Shown here: positions 63,820 to 64,000 of the stretch, piece by piece | How positions within the stretch are numbered: position 1 is the stretch's first letter | How the letters are laid out: each line of letters begins with the position of its first letter | Source: an uncultured Roseovarius sp. | GTDB taxonomy: Bacteria > Pseudomonadota > Alphaproteobacteria > Rhodobacterales > Rhodobacteraceae | Assembly (NCBI GenBank): GCA_947503145.1 | Contig: CANNCP010000007.1 | Coordinates: forward strand, 168,409 to 232,408 | Length of the DNA: 64,000 nt | Reading direction: 5' to 3' | Translations under genes and position numbers: made by a program | The notes under the pieces: model-generated | What the model was told of the DNA's origin: nothing | The model's input: the letters and a program-made list of their open reading frames with translations, nothing else | The model's database searches: none

Positions 63820-64000
63820 TGGGAAATCCTTGCCAATTATTGGGTATGTGGCAAGACATTTCTAGCAAACAGTATGCCGCTGGGGGCTGTGTGCACCTTC
63901 GCTTGGCCTACCCCTGGTCAACCGTGTCAATGAGCATTCAAAACTGACCCGGCTTCAGCATTTGATTTTGACCCGCCTGTCGGATGGCAAAGCCCCCAGT
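63820..64000. other. window end without a supported gene
   Basis: About 180 bases to the window edge. I see no convincing reading frame, repeat or RNA here. It presumably includes the promoter of the minus-strand secreted-protein gene. Confidence 0.4.

Noticed and set aside
62229..64000. A prophage or insertion sequence
   Set aside because: No integrase, transposase, terminal inverted repeats or structural phage genes are visible in the part within the window, so only a possible island edge is reported.

Overview
The window is a gene-dense, GC-rich alphaproteobacterial chromosome segment. The gene set points to a Rhodobacterales (Roseobacter-group) marine heterotroph: a complete cbb3 oxidase locus next to usp, fnrL and hemN, PHB genes, soxBDAG, a membrane-anchored c-type cytochrome, a dnaG-rpoD pair and FBPase class II beside homoserine dehydrogenase. 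Genus-level assignment cannot be made by eye.

Layout. 1-6.2 kb: dapA, an EamA transporter, phbB and phaA (PHB synthesis), an EAL-domain protein and the glycosylase Tag. 6.2-19.3 kb: a D,D-carboxypeptidase with SPOR tail, then a microaerobic respiration block. This has ccoGHIS (assembly and copper supply) and ccoNOQP (the oxidase) on the minus strand, then usp, fnrL and hemN. Three FNR-type boxes sit at 12197, 16088 and 17918, so the block reads as one oxygen-responsive regulon. 19.4-25.5 kb: a YejABEF-type peptide importer whose ATPase carries an unusual hydrophobic insertion. 25.7-31.3 kb: membrane cytochrome c, pheA, an SRPBCC protein, nudC, a CpdB-like phosphoesterase and the SRP RNA. 31.4-36.7 kb: ribE, then a capsule export/Kdo-linker cluster (kpsS, kpsD-like, kpsC) without kpsMTE. 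37.5-40.4 kb: a three-gene TadE/TadE/TadG set without the rest of a tad locus. 40.7-47.8 kb: glutamate dehydrogenase and the four-subunit sarcosine oxidase. 47.9-52 kb: dnaG and rpoD. 52-62 kb: SDR, nrdR-ribD, a 3-hydroxyisobutyrate-dehydrogenase-like protein, pirin, a TetR regulator with its palindromic operator, a small lipoprotein, hom, glpX and recJ. 62.15-64 kb: tRNA-Glu(UUC), then a more AT-rich stretch of unrecognised genes that may be the edge of an integrated island.

Most of the window is ordinary core genome. The most notable unexplained structure is a family of about ten dispersed palindromic elements at gene 3' ends. Their edges repeatedly supply or abut the TAA stop codon, and one copy shows compensatory stem changes. 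A second short recurrent motif (GAGTAYTT..GGA..ATGAA) also lies between genes. No transposase, integrase or CRISPR array was found, and no complete novel defence or biosynthetic system is visible.
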